From Deltaproteobacteria bacterium (lineage in GTDB: Bacteria; Desulfobacterota; Desulfuromonadia; Geobacterales; JAJYBI01), in contig JAJYBI010000001.1 of NCBI GenBank assembly GCA_021779095.1, forward strand, positions 1 through 64,000: 64,000 bases of DNA, in the 5' to 3' direction. How positions within the stretch are numbered: position 1 is the stretch's first letter; the number at the start of each line of letters is the position of its first letter. Of the stretch, positions 57,020 through 64,000 are shown piece by piece. Made by a program: the position numbers and the translations under genes. A model generated the notes under the pieces. The model worked only from the letters and a program-made list of their open reading frames with translations, ran no database searches and had not been told where the DNA came from.

Positions 57020-59716
57020 ATGATCCGTACTGACGACGATAACCGCCCCGTCCCGGAGGCCCTCCTGAAGCGGGTCGAGGCCGAGGAGGAGAAAGGCAAG
57101 GGGAAGCTGAAGATCTTTCTCGGCTACGCGGCCGGGGTGGGAAAGACCTACGCCATGCTGGAGGCGGCGCGGCAACGGCTGAGCGAGGGGCGCGACGTGC
57201 TGGCGGCCTACGTGGAATCCCACGGCCGGAGCGAGACCGACGCGCTCATGGCCGGTCTCCCCGGCATCCCTCCCCTGTACCTGAAATACCAGGGGATGGT
57301 CCTGACGGAGCCGGACCTGGACGGGGTGCTGGAACGCCGGCCCCAGATCGCCCTGGTGGACGAGCTGGCCCACACCAACGCCCCCGGCTGCCGCCACGAC
57401 AAGCGGTGGAAAGACGTGGAGGAACTGCTGACGGCGGGTATCGACGTCTACACCACGGTCAACGTACAGCACTTCGAGAGCTTGAACGACGTGGTGGCCC
57501 AGATCACCGGGGTCGAAGTGCAGGAGACCATCCCCGACGCCCTCCTGGACCAGGCGGCCGAGATTCGGCTCGTCGACATCACCCCCGACGAACTTCTGCA
57601 GCGCCTCCGGGAGGGGAAGGTCTACATCCCGGAGCAGGCGGCCCGGGCCATGGAAACCTTCTTCCGCCCCGGCAATCTCATCGCCCTGCGGGAGCTGTCG
57701 CTGCGCCGCACCGCGTCCCGGGTGGACACCCAGATGCGGGCCTACATGGAAACCCGCTCCATCCCCGGCCCCTGGCCAGCGGCGGAGCGGCTCCTGGTCT
57801 GCGTCAGCGGCAGTCCGTTCAGCGAAAAGCTGATCCGCGCCACCCGCCGGCTCGCCGACGAACTGAAGGCCCCCTGGTACACGATCTACATCGAAACCCC
57901 CAGTTCGTCCAAACACTCACGCCAGAACCGGAGACGGGTCTGGCGCGACATGCGACTCGCCGAGAGCCTGGGCGCGCACGTCGCCACCGTCACCGCCACC
58001 TCCGTACCGGAGGCGGCCGTCGACTACGCACTGCGCCACAACGTGACCAAGATCGTCGTCGGCAAGCCGACCAAGCCGCGCTGGCGGGAGCTCCTGTCGC
58101 CCCCGGTCGTGGACCGGGTCATCCGGCTGAGCGGACCGATGGACGTCTGCGTGGTCAGCTTCGATTCCCCCGAGGGCCCGTCGCAGACGGCAGTCTCCCC
58201 CGCCCCCCCCTTTCAACCGTCCGGCTACGCCGGGAGCATCGCACTGATCGGCCTTGCATCGATACTCTGCCAGCTGGTGCGCCCCTACATCTCTCCCACC
58301 AACATGGTCATGGTCTACCTGCTGGCAGTGGTGCTGGCGGCAATCCGGCTCGGGCTGAGGCCGGCCATCCTCACCGCCTTTCTCGGCATGCTCGCCTTCG
58401 ACTTCTTCTTCGTTCCCCCCCGCTTCACCTTCGCCGTGGCCGACACCGAGTACCTGATCACCTTCACGGCACTCTTCACCGTCGGCGTGGTCATCAGCTC
58501 GCTGGTCTCCAAGGCACGGGAACGGGCGGAGGCGGTGAGGACCCGGGAGGTGCAGACGGCAAGCCTCTACTACTTAAGCCGCGACCTGGCGGCAGCGGCG
58601 GATATCGGCGCGATCCTGGACGCCGTCGTGCGCAACCTGGGCGAGTCGCTGCGCGCCCGGGTGGCGCTGTTCCTCCCGGAGGGTGAGCGGCTGGAGATCA
58701 GTGCGTCCAGCAGCGGGCTGATCCTGGACATGAACGAACGGACCGTGGCGGACTGGTCGTACCGCAACCGTCAGCCCGCCGGCCGGGGGACCGGAACCCT
58801 GATTTCGGCGGACCTCCTGTACCTCCCCCTGCAGTCCGCCACCAGCGTCCTGGGGGTGATGGGGATCGACCTGGAGGATCACGACGACTACACGGTCCAG
58901 GAGACCCGGCGGCTCCTGGACGCCTTCGCCACCCAGATCGCCATGGCGCTGGAGCGGGTCCAGCTCGCCCACCAGGCGGAGCAGGCCCAGCTCCTGCAGG
59001 CGCGGGAGAACCTGGAGCGGGCGCTTTTGAACTCCATCTCCCACGACCTGCGCACCCCGCTCGTCACCATCACCGGCGTCCTCTCCAGCGTGCTGGAGGA
59101 GGGGGACCACCTGTCGGGGCAGGCCCGGCGGGAGCTTTTGGAGAGCGCACGGGAGGAATCGGGGCGGCTCAACCGGTTCGTGGGAAACCTCCTGGACATG
59201 ACCCGCCTGGAGGCGGGGGCGATGACCGTGAAGCGGGAACCGAGCGACGTCCAGGACCTGATCGGCTGCGCCCTGGCGGCGGTCGAGCAGCGCCTCGGCC
59301 CCCGGTCCGTGGCGGTGAACCTGGCGCCGGACCTCCCGCTGGTCCCCCTGGACATGGTGCTCATGACCCAGGTGCTGGTGAACCTTTTGGACAACGCGCT
59401 GAAATACTCCCACCGCGACAGCGCCATCGAGATCGACGCCGCCCGCGACGGCGACCGGCTGCGCCTCTCCGTGGCGGACCGCGGTCCCGGCATCCCCGAG
59501 GCCGACCTGGAGCGGGTGTTCGACAAGTTCTACCGGGTGCCGGTGCCGGAGGGGGCCGGCGGTACCGGCCTGGGATTGTCCATCTGCAGGGGGATCGTGG
59601 AGGCGCACGGCGGAACGGTGAGCGCCGTCAATCGGAGCGGCGGCGGCCTGCGGGTGACGGTGAGACTGCCGCTGGAAATGTTTGGGAAGGAAGAGAACAA
59701 CGCGTATGGCATCTGA
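57020..59716 (+). CDS. kdpD: KdpD sensor histidine kinase, copy 2
   Basis: This 898-aa kinase is a full-length paralog of KdpD copy 1 and shares its order of domains. It has KdpD Walker A (GYAAGVGKTYAML), LVDELAHTNAPGCRHDKRW, the universal-stress-like domain, four membrane helices (about 415-510), GAF, HisKA (ALLNSISHDLRTPLVTITG) and ATPase (GAGGTGLGLSICRGIVEAHGG). The start at 57020 (MIRTDDDNRPVPEALL) matches copy 1; the track ORF is 63 codons longer. It diverges from the kdp operon and is followed by its own kdpE with an 11-bp overlap. Confidence 0.94.
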   Translation: MIRTDDDNRPVPEALLKRVEAEEEKGKGKLKIFLGYAAGVGKTYAMLEAARQRLSEGRDVLAAYVESHGRSETDALMAGLPGIPPLYLKYQGMVLTEPDLDGVLERRPQIALVDELAHTNAPGCRHDKRWKDVEELLTAGIDVYTTVNVQHFESLNDVVAQITGVEVQETIPDALLDQAAEIRLVDITPDELLQRLREGKVYIPEQAARAMETFFRPGNLIALRELSLRRTASRVDTQMRAYMETRSIPGPWPAAERLLVCVSGSPFSEKLIRATRRLADELKAPWYTIYIETPSSSKHSRQNRRRVWRDMRLAESLGAHVATVTATSVPEAAVDYALRHNVTKIVVGKPTKPRWRELLSPPVVDRVIRLSGPMDVCVVSFDSPEGPSQTAVSPAPPFQPSGYAGSIALIGLASILCQLVRPYISPTNMVMVYLLAVVLAAIRLGLRPAILTAFLGMLAFDFFFVPPRFTFAVADTEYLITFTALFTVGVVISSLVSKARERAEAVRTREVQTASLYYLSRDLAAAADIGAILDAVVRNLGESLRARVALFLPEGERLEISASSSGLILDMNERTVADWSYRNRQPAGRGTGTLISADLLYLPLQSATSVLGVMGIDLEDHDDYTVQETRRLLDAFATQIAMALERVQLAHQAEQAQLLQARENLERALLNSISHDLRTPLVTITGVLSSVLEEGDHLSGQARRELLESAREESGRLNRFVGNLLDMTRLEAGAMTVKREPSDVQDLIGCALAAVEQRLGPRSVAVNLAPDLPLVPLDMVLMTQVLVNLLDNALKYSHRDSAIEIDAARDGDRLRLSVADRGPGIPEADLERVFDKFYRVPVPEGAGGTGLGLSICRGIVEAHGGTVSAVNRSGGGLRVTVRLPLEMFGKEENNAYGI

Positions 59717-60413
59717 CAAGACGAAGGGGAACCTCCCCCACATCCTGGTGGTGGACGACGAAGCGGCGATCCAGCGGTTCCTGCGGACGGTGCTGGACGC
59801 GGAGGAGTTCACCGTCCACCAGGCGGAGACGGGACACGCCGCCCTGGCGGCGGCCGCCGTGATCAAACCGGACGTCATCCTCCTGGACCTGGGTCTGCCG
59901 GACCTGGACGGGGTGGAGGTGATCCGGCGGATTCGGGAATGGTCGCCGGTGCCGATCATCGTGCTCTCCGTGCGGGAACGGGAGGACGAGAAGGTGCAGG
60001 CGCTGGACGCGGGGGCGGACGACTACCTGACCAAGCCGTTCGGCATCGCCGAGCTTTTGGCCCGCATCCGGGCATCGCTGCGCCGGACGCTGCAGCAGGT
60101 CCCGGAGCCGGTCTTCACCCTCGGAGGTCTGGTGGTGGACCTCCCCCGCCGGCTGGTGTCGGTGGATGGGGCGGAGGTCCAGCTGACCCCCACCGAATAC
60201 GATCTCCTCCGGCTCCTGGTAACCCACGCCGGCAAGGTGCTGACCCACGGCCAGATCCTGCGGCAGCTCTGGGGCAACGCCTACCTGGAACAGCCCCACG
60301 TGCTCAGGGTGAACATCAGCAATCTTAGGCGCAAGATCGAGGCGGACCCGTCACGCCCCCGGTTCATCATCACCGAACCGGGGGTGGGGTACCGGCTGCA
60401 GACACCCCGCTGA
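59706..60413 (+). CDS. kdpE: KdpE response regulator, copy 2
   Basis: This 235-aa OmpR-type regulator has a receiver (HILVVDDEAAIQRFLR, LLDLGLPDLDG, DDYLTKPFG) and winged helix (LTPTEYDLLRLLVTHAGKVL, LRRKIE, EPGVGYRL). It is closely similar to copy 1, including the DNA-recognition helix region. The ATG at 59706 overlaps the end of kdpD copy 2. Recognition helices that alike suggest that both regulators bind the same sites, so the two systems may integrate different signals onto one promoter set. Confidence 0.93.
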   Translation: MASDKTKGNLPHILVVDDEAAIQRFLRTVLDAEEFTVHQAETGHAALAAAAVIKPDVILLDLGLPDLDGVEVIRRIREWSPVPIIVLSVREREDEKVQALDAGADDYLTKPFGIAELLARIRASLRRTLQQVPEPVFTLGGLVVDLPRRLVSVDGAEVQLTPTEYDLLRLLVTHAGKVLTHGQILRQLWGNAYLEQPHVLRVNISNLRRKIEADPSRPRFIITEPGVGYRLQTPR

Positions 60414-60438
60414 GCCGGATGCCTTGCCGACTGACTCG

Positions 60439-60837
60439 TTACTGCCCCAGGCGCAGCACCTGCCCCAGACTGATTGACGGCGAACTCGCTACGCCGCTCC
60501 GGTTCTCCTGCAGCGGAACGACGAGAAACCGCCAGATCCCGCTGCTCCAGGTCAGGAGCCTGACCGGCACGGACGGGTCGTGACTGGCCAGCTGGCGCTC
60601 CAGCTCCCGCAGCGTACCGACCCGCACACCGTTCACCTCGCAGATGACGTCGCCGGTGACAATCCCCCCCCTCACCGCCGCCGAATCACGCCGTGCCCCC
60701 AGGACGAGTATCGCCGACCTCACGTTGCGCCAGGTGCCGATACCGTCCGGCGTCTCGCATTCCGTAACGATCATCCCCATCATCTGCGCCACCGGCGGAT
60801 GCTGTTCCGTGCCCCTGCCCTGCGTATGGTTTCCCAT
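60439..60837 (-). CDS. PDZ-domain protein
   Basis: This 132-aa protein has no signal peptide or protease domain. A PDZ domain occupies about residues 45-115, with AAVRGGIVTGDVICEVNGVRVGTLRELERQLASH matching the carboxylate-binding and helix regions. Standalone PDZ proteins act as peptide-binding adaptors. AAGGAG lies 7 bp before the ATG. It follows the Spy/CpxP-like gene by 60 bp on the same strand and is probably cotranscribed with it. Lack of an export signal is odd next to a periplasmic partner. Confidence 0.78.
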   Translation of the reverse strand: MGNHTQGRGTEQHPPVAQMMGMIVTECETPDGIGTWRNVRSAILVLGARRDSAAVRGGIVTGDVICEVNGVRVGTLRELERQLASHDPSVPVRLLTWSSGIWRFLVVPLQENRSGVASSPSISLGQVLRLGQ

Positions 60838-60897
60838 GATCTGCTCCTTTCATGTACCTGCCGTTTCGGTGAGACACCACCGGTCGGCGGATTGATG

Positions 60898-61392
60898 TCA
60901 CCCTTCTTCTACCTCATGACGGCGATGCTGCCAGCGATGCTTCATCCGCTCCCGCAATTTGGCGGCCTTCTCACGCTGCTCGGGCGTCAGCAGGGCATCG
61001 ATCTGATGCCGCGTCCTGGCGCGGTTAACCATCATCTCCTGCAGCAGGGTCGCCTGATTGGCGGCCAACGTCTTTACCGCGGCTTCGTCGAAGGTGGTCG
61101 CCTCGGCAGCCCGGTCCATCCGCCTGCGCCCCTCGGCAAGCTTCTGCATGGTCGGACCGTTCTGCTCTCGCTCCGCCTTGAGGAGCGCACCGATCTGCTT
61201 CTTCTGGTCCGCCGTGAGCCCCAGCTTCTTCGCCAGACGGTTCAGGAAGTGCCGCGCACCCGGTCCCCGTTCGCCGTGCATGTCGCACGTTGTGTCGTGT
61301 CCCGGAACGGCGTGCGGTTGCGCCAGGGCGAGGGTGGGGCCGATGGCCAGGGTTGCCGCGAGGACGGTGCCGATGATGATCTGCCGCTTCAT
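60898..61392 (-). CDS. Spy/CpxP-family periplasmic protein
   Basis: This 164-aa protein has a signal peptide (MKRQIIIGTVLAATLAIGPTLALA) and the two LTxxQ-type motifs of the Spy/CpxP family (LGLTADQKKQIGALLKAE and DALLTPEQREKAAKLRERM). The histidine-rich C-terminus (MKHRWQHRRHEVEEG) could bind metal. Spy-type proteins are chaperones and CpxP-type proteins repress envelope-stress kinases. The start at 61392 has AGGAG 6 bp upstream; the track ORF is longer. It diverges from the BaeS-like kinase gene, consistent with a feedback role on that system. Confidence 0.87.
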   Translation of the reverse strand: MKRQIIIGTVLAATLAIGPTLALAQPHAVPGHDTTCDMHGERGPGARHFLNRLAKKLGLTADQKKQIGALLKAEREQNGPTMQKLAEGRRRMDRAAEATTFDEAAVKTLAANQATLLQEMMVNRARTRHQIDALLTPEQREKAAKLRERMKHRWQHRRHEVEEG

Positions 61393-61607
61393 GTGGTTCT
61401 CCTTTACCTGGGATGTTGACTGCCGTTGGTCATACCGCAGGCGCATCCGTGTCGCCGGCAGCGTTGACGACATGAATACCAGCGAAATATGGAGGAAATG
61501 TGGAAGAAATATGAAAATGCACCGCGAGCGGCAGTTGGCCGTGGTGAATCCGACGAGAGGTATGATACAACTTGAATGAAGAAGAGCTTTGGAGGCGGGA
61601 TCAGGTC

Positions 61608-63032
61608 ATGAAAATCGGCATCACCTACCGGCTGTTTCTGGCAATCCTGGCGGCGGCGTGGCTCTCCATCGTCACCATGCTGCTCATCATGCACTGGAAT
61701 ATCGAGCGGGGGTTCCTTCGCTACGTAAACGAACTGGACCAGGTCCGGCAGGTTAAAATGCTCGACCGGCTTGCCCAGACCTACGCCGCCGACGGAAGCT
61801 GGGAATCCCTGCGGCGGGAGCCGCATCGCTGGCACGCGCTGGCGGTCGACCAGCGCCCCGATGATGAAACCTCCCCACCGCCGCCCCGGCACGGGATCGC
61901 CGGAAACGGCATGGAGCCGCCCCATCATCCCCTCGGCCGGCGGTTTGAAGCCCGCGTCTTCCTGCTGGACGCGGACAAGAACCTTGTGTCGGGACCGACG
62001 AGCGGCACGGAAAAGGTCGAACTGAAACCGGTCGTCCACCAGGGCCGGGTCGTCGGATACCTGGGGCTCCTGCCGCGCAAGCAGCTCTCCGACGCATCAC
62101 AGCTCCGCTTCCTGAAAGAACAGAAACTCACCCTCGCCATGGTGGCGGGATTCGTGGTGCTCGTGGCGGCGGGTCTCTCCATGCCGCTGGCAAACCGGCT
62201 GATCCGCCCGGTCCGGGGCCTGGCCGCGGCGACCAACCGGCTCGCCGCCGGTGACTTCTCGATACGGGTACCGGTAACCACCAACGACGAACTGGGCCAC
62301 CTGGCGCGGGATTTCAACGTCCTTGCCCTGACCCTGGAAAAGAACGAGCAGGCACGCCGACAATGGGTGGCCGACATCTCCCACGAGCTCCGTACCCCCC
62401 TCGCGATCCTGCGGGGAGAGATCGAGTCGATCCAGGACGGCATCCGGCAGCCGAATCCCGCATCCATCGGCTCCCTCCACGGCGAGGTACTCCGCCTGAC
62501 CCGGCTGGTGGACGACCTGTACCAGCTCTCCCTCTCCGACCTCGGCGCCCTCACCTACCGGAAGGAAGAGCTGGACCTGGTGCAACTGCTCACGCACATC
62601 ATCTGTCCCTACCGGAACGAATTCGCCGCCAAGGGGATCACGCTGGAGGCCACCATACCCGACTGCGGCGCCGCGATGTTCGGCGATCCGGAGCGGCTGC
62701 GGCAGCTCTTTACCAACCTTTTGGACAATGCGCTGAAGTACACCGACGAAGGAGGACGGCTCGATATCGGACTCGCCTGCGGCGACGGCCAGGTGACCAT
62801 CGACTTCAAGGACTCGGCTCCGGGCATCCCGGCGGATGAAATGGAGAAGATCTTCGAGCGGCTGTACCGGGTGGAGACGTCCCGCAACCGGGGCCAGGGG
62901 GGGGCCGGCCTCGGCCTCGCCATCTGCCGGAACATCGTCGAGGCGCACGAAGGGAAGATCAGTGCGCACCCCTCGCCGGCGGGAGGGCTCTGGATCACTG
63001 TTTCACTGCCGTTGAGGGGGAAAGGGAAATGA
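61608..63032 (+). CDS. Envelope sensor histidine kinase (BaeS/CpxA-like)
   Basis: This kinase of about 474 aa has two membrane helices (YRLFLAILAAAWLSIVTMLL at the N-terminus and LAMVAGFVVLVAAGLSMPLA near 180) around a periplasmic domain. A HAMP linker follows, then HisKA (WVADISHELRTPLAILRGEIE) and ATPase (NLLDNALKYTDEGG, QGGAGLGLAICRNIVEAHEG). The start at 61608 has GGAGG about 12 bp upstream; an earlier ATG at 61572 is possible. Its stop overlaps the regulator start by ATGA. Neighbouring Spy/CpxP suggests an envelope-stress signal. Confidence 0.9.
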   Translation: MKIGITYRLFLAILAAAWLSIVTMLLIMHWNIERGFLRYVNELDQVRQVKMLDRLAQTYAADGSWESLRREPHRWHALAVDQRPDDETSPPPPRHGIAGNGMEPPHHPLGRRFEARVFLLDADKNLVSGPTSGTEKVELKPVVHQGRVVGYLGLLPRKQLSDASQLRFLKEQKLTLAMVAGFVVLVAAGLSMPLANRLIRPVRGLAAATNRLAAGDFSIRVPVTTNDELGHLARDFNVLALTLEKNEQARRQWVADISHELRTPLAILRGEIESIQDGIRQPNPASIGSLHGEVLRLTRLVDDLYQLSLSDLGALTYRKEELDLVQLLTHIICPYRNEFAAKGITLEATIPDCGAAMFGDPERLRQLFTNLLDNALKYTDEGGRLDIGLACGDGQVTIDFKDSAPGIPADEMEKIFERLYRVETSRNRGQGGAGLGLAICRNIVEAHEGKISAHPSPAGGLWITVSLPLRGKGK

Positions 63033-63703
63033 CCGGAAAACTGCTCATCGTAGAAGACGAGGAAAAGCTGGCTATGCTTCTGCGGGACTACCTCGCCGCA
63101 GCGGGGTTCGAGCCGTCCTGCCTGTACAGCGGCCGGGACGCGGTGTCCCGTATCCGCGAGGAGCGGCCGGACCTCGTCCTCCTCGACCTGATGCTGCCGG
63201 TGAAGGACGGGATGGAGATCTGCCGGGAGGTGCGGGGCTTCTCGGACGTGCCGATCATCATGGTGACCGCCCGGATCGAGGAGATCGACCGGCTGCTGGG
63301 GCTGGAGCTGGGTGCCGACGACTACATCTGCAAGCCGTTCAGCCCCCGCGAAGTGGTGGCCCGGGTCAAGGCGGTACTGCGCCGGGCAGGCAGCCGCACC
63401 ATCCAGTCCACCCGCCTGCTTCTTGACGAGGGGCGCTACCTGGCAACCGTCGACGGACACAGCCTGGAGCTCACCGCCGTGGAGTTCAAGCTGTTGCAGT
63501 TCATGGCCGCCAGCCCCGGCCGGATCTTCGGCCGCCAGCAGCTCATGGACCGGATCTACCCGGACCAGCGGGTCGTGGCCGACCGCACCATCGACAGCCA
63601 TATCAAGAAGCTCAGGAAAAAGATTGCCGCCGTCTGCCCGGAAGACGAGATCATCCATTCCGTGTACGGCGTCGGCTACAAGTTCGAGATGCCGGCGGAG
63701 TGA
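63029..63703 (+). CDS. OmpR-family response regulator (BaeR-like)
   Basis: This 224-aa regulator has a receiver (LLIVEDEEKLAMLLRDYL, phosphorylation site in LVLLDLMLPVKDG, DDYICKPFS) and a winged-helix DNA-binding domain (LELTAVEFKLLQFMAASPGRIFGRQQL, RTIDSHIKKLRKKI, YGVGYKFEMP). It is translationally coupled to the kinase gene by an ATGA overlap. It probably controls the divergent spy-like and PDZ genes. Confidence 0.93.
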   Translation: MTGKLLIVEDEEKLAMLLRDYLAAAGFEPSCLYSGRDAVSRIREERPDLVLLDLMLPVKDGMEICREVRGFSDVPIIMVTARIEEIDRLLGLELGADDYICKPFSPREVVARVKAVLRRAGSRTIQSTRLLLDEGRYLATVDGHSLELTAVEFKLLQFMAASPGRIFGRQQLMDRIYPDQRVVADRTIDSHIKKLRKKIAAVCPEDEIIHSVYGVGYKFEMPAE

Positions 63704-63752
63704 CTGTCCGTCAGGCCCCTCGACCTCGGCAACGATAACAGATATCCGCTCC

Positions 63753-64000
63753 CTACCTGTCTCGGCCAACCCACCAGCCGAGCAGAAAAACGGCCGCCAG
63801 TATTCCCAGTCCGTCTTGAGAAGGCGTCTTCTCCTGCGCCAACAAACGCTCGCCCTGCAGCCACCGATTAAACGCCGCAATCTCCTCGTCAGCCTCCAAG
63901 ACCAGTTGAAGCGGTATTGCGGCGACACCGAAGCGGGCGACCGCCTCTTTCGGTCGGTCAACAACCGTGGTTATCTGCTCGAAGTTCTCAAGTATGGAAC
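63753..64000 (-). CDS. C-terminal end of a tail-anchored protein (cut by window edge)
   Basis: An open minus-strand frame enters from the right edge and ends at a TAG at 63753. The 82 visible residues include ENFEQITTVVDRPKEAVARF, a helical charged region (ADEEIAAFNRWLQGERLLAQ) and a C-terminal hydrophobic helix (GLGILAAVFLLGWWVGRDR). It is not in the ORF track because no start is inside the window. A single C-terminal membrane helix with a short basic tail is visible. The family cannot be named from this part. Confidence 0.6.
   Translation of the reverse strand, partial: SILENFEQITTVVDRPKEAVARFGVAAIPLQLVLEADEEIAAFNRWLQGERLLAQEKTPSQDGLGILAAVFLLGWWVGRDR

Overview
The window looks like chromosomal DNA of a Geobacter-type member of the Desulfuromonadota: high GC with an AT-rich patch near 47 kb, many sigma-54 promoters and enhancer-binding proteins, iron-containing alcohol dehydrogenases, a CoA-acylating aldehyde dehydrogenase, and families frequent in Geobacter genomes. 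Genus is inferred from gene content, not from a marker gene. I saw no rRNA, tRNA, CRISPR array or complete insertion sequence.

Region 1 (1-29.4 kb) is an alcohol and aldehyde oxidation island. It has a truncated and a complete copy of an acylating acetaldehyde dehydrogenase, an AcoR-type activator, moaC/mog-type molybdopterin genes, an IclR regulator, and a mycofactocin set. That set comprises precursor mftA (34 aa, absent from the ORF track), mftB, radical SAM mftC and glycosyltransferase mftF. It continues with a Nudix hydrolase, an MFS transporter, a Tpx-gldA pair, a MoxR/VWA pair, a methanol:NDMA oxidoreductase-like Fe-ADH, a second radical SAM/SPASM protein, a second Fe-ADH followed by its own histidine kinase and NtrC-type regulator, a porin / DUF4242 / acetate transporter cluster, and a classical aldehyde dehydrogenase. 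Six sigma-54 -24/-12 promoters (GG-N10-GC spacing) precede both acylating ALDH copies, mftABC, both Fe-ADHs and a non-coding leader before the porin. The inferred route is alcohol to aldehyde by Fe-ADHs (at least one probably a nicotinoprotein reoxidised by mycofactocin), then acetyl-CoA by the acylating ALDH or free acid by the classical ALDH, with SatP moving acetate.

Region 2 (29.4-45.4 kb) holds housekeeping and transport genes: an RND pump with its adaptor, glutamate synthase gltBD, an L-2-hydroxyglutarate oxidase, a YhdH-type reductase and a KimA-like APC permease.

Region 3 (45.4-47.8 kb) is a small accessory patch: a nucleotidyltransferase-fold protein with a palindrome over its start codon, a VapC toxin remnant, an AT-rich zinc-ribbon membrane protein, and GC-rich inverted repeats.

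Region 4 (47.8-60.4 kb) is a potassium island: a PII-like gene, then kdpA-kdpB-kdpC-kdpD-kdpE on the minus strand, and a second divergent kdpD-kdpE pair on the plus strand. A small protein gene and a repeated KdpE-box-like module lie between them. Region 5 (60.4-64 kb) is an envelope-stress locus: Spy/CpxP-like and PDZ proteins divergent from a BaeSR-like two-component system, plus the C-terminal end of a tail-anchored protein at the edge.

The most unusual observations are a thiol peroxidase whose C-terminus imitates the mycofactocin precursor tail (GICGAY versus GICGVY), a 17-bp element shared by the mft and Fe-ADH promoters, a terminator-ended RNA with GGA-loop hairpins, and a PII-like protein without the uridylylation tyrosine at the head of the kdp operon.
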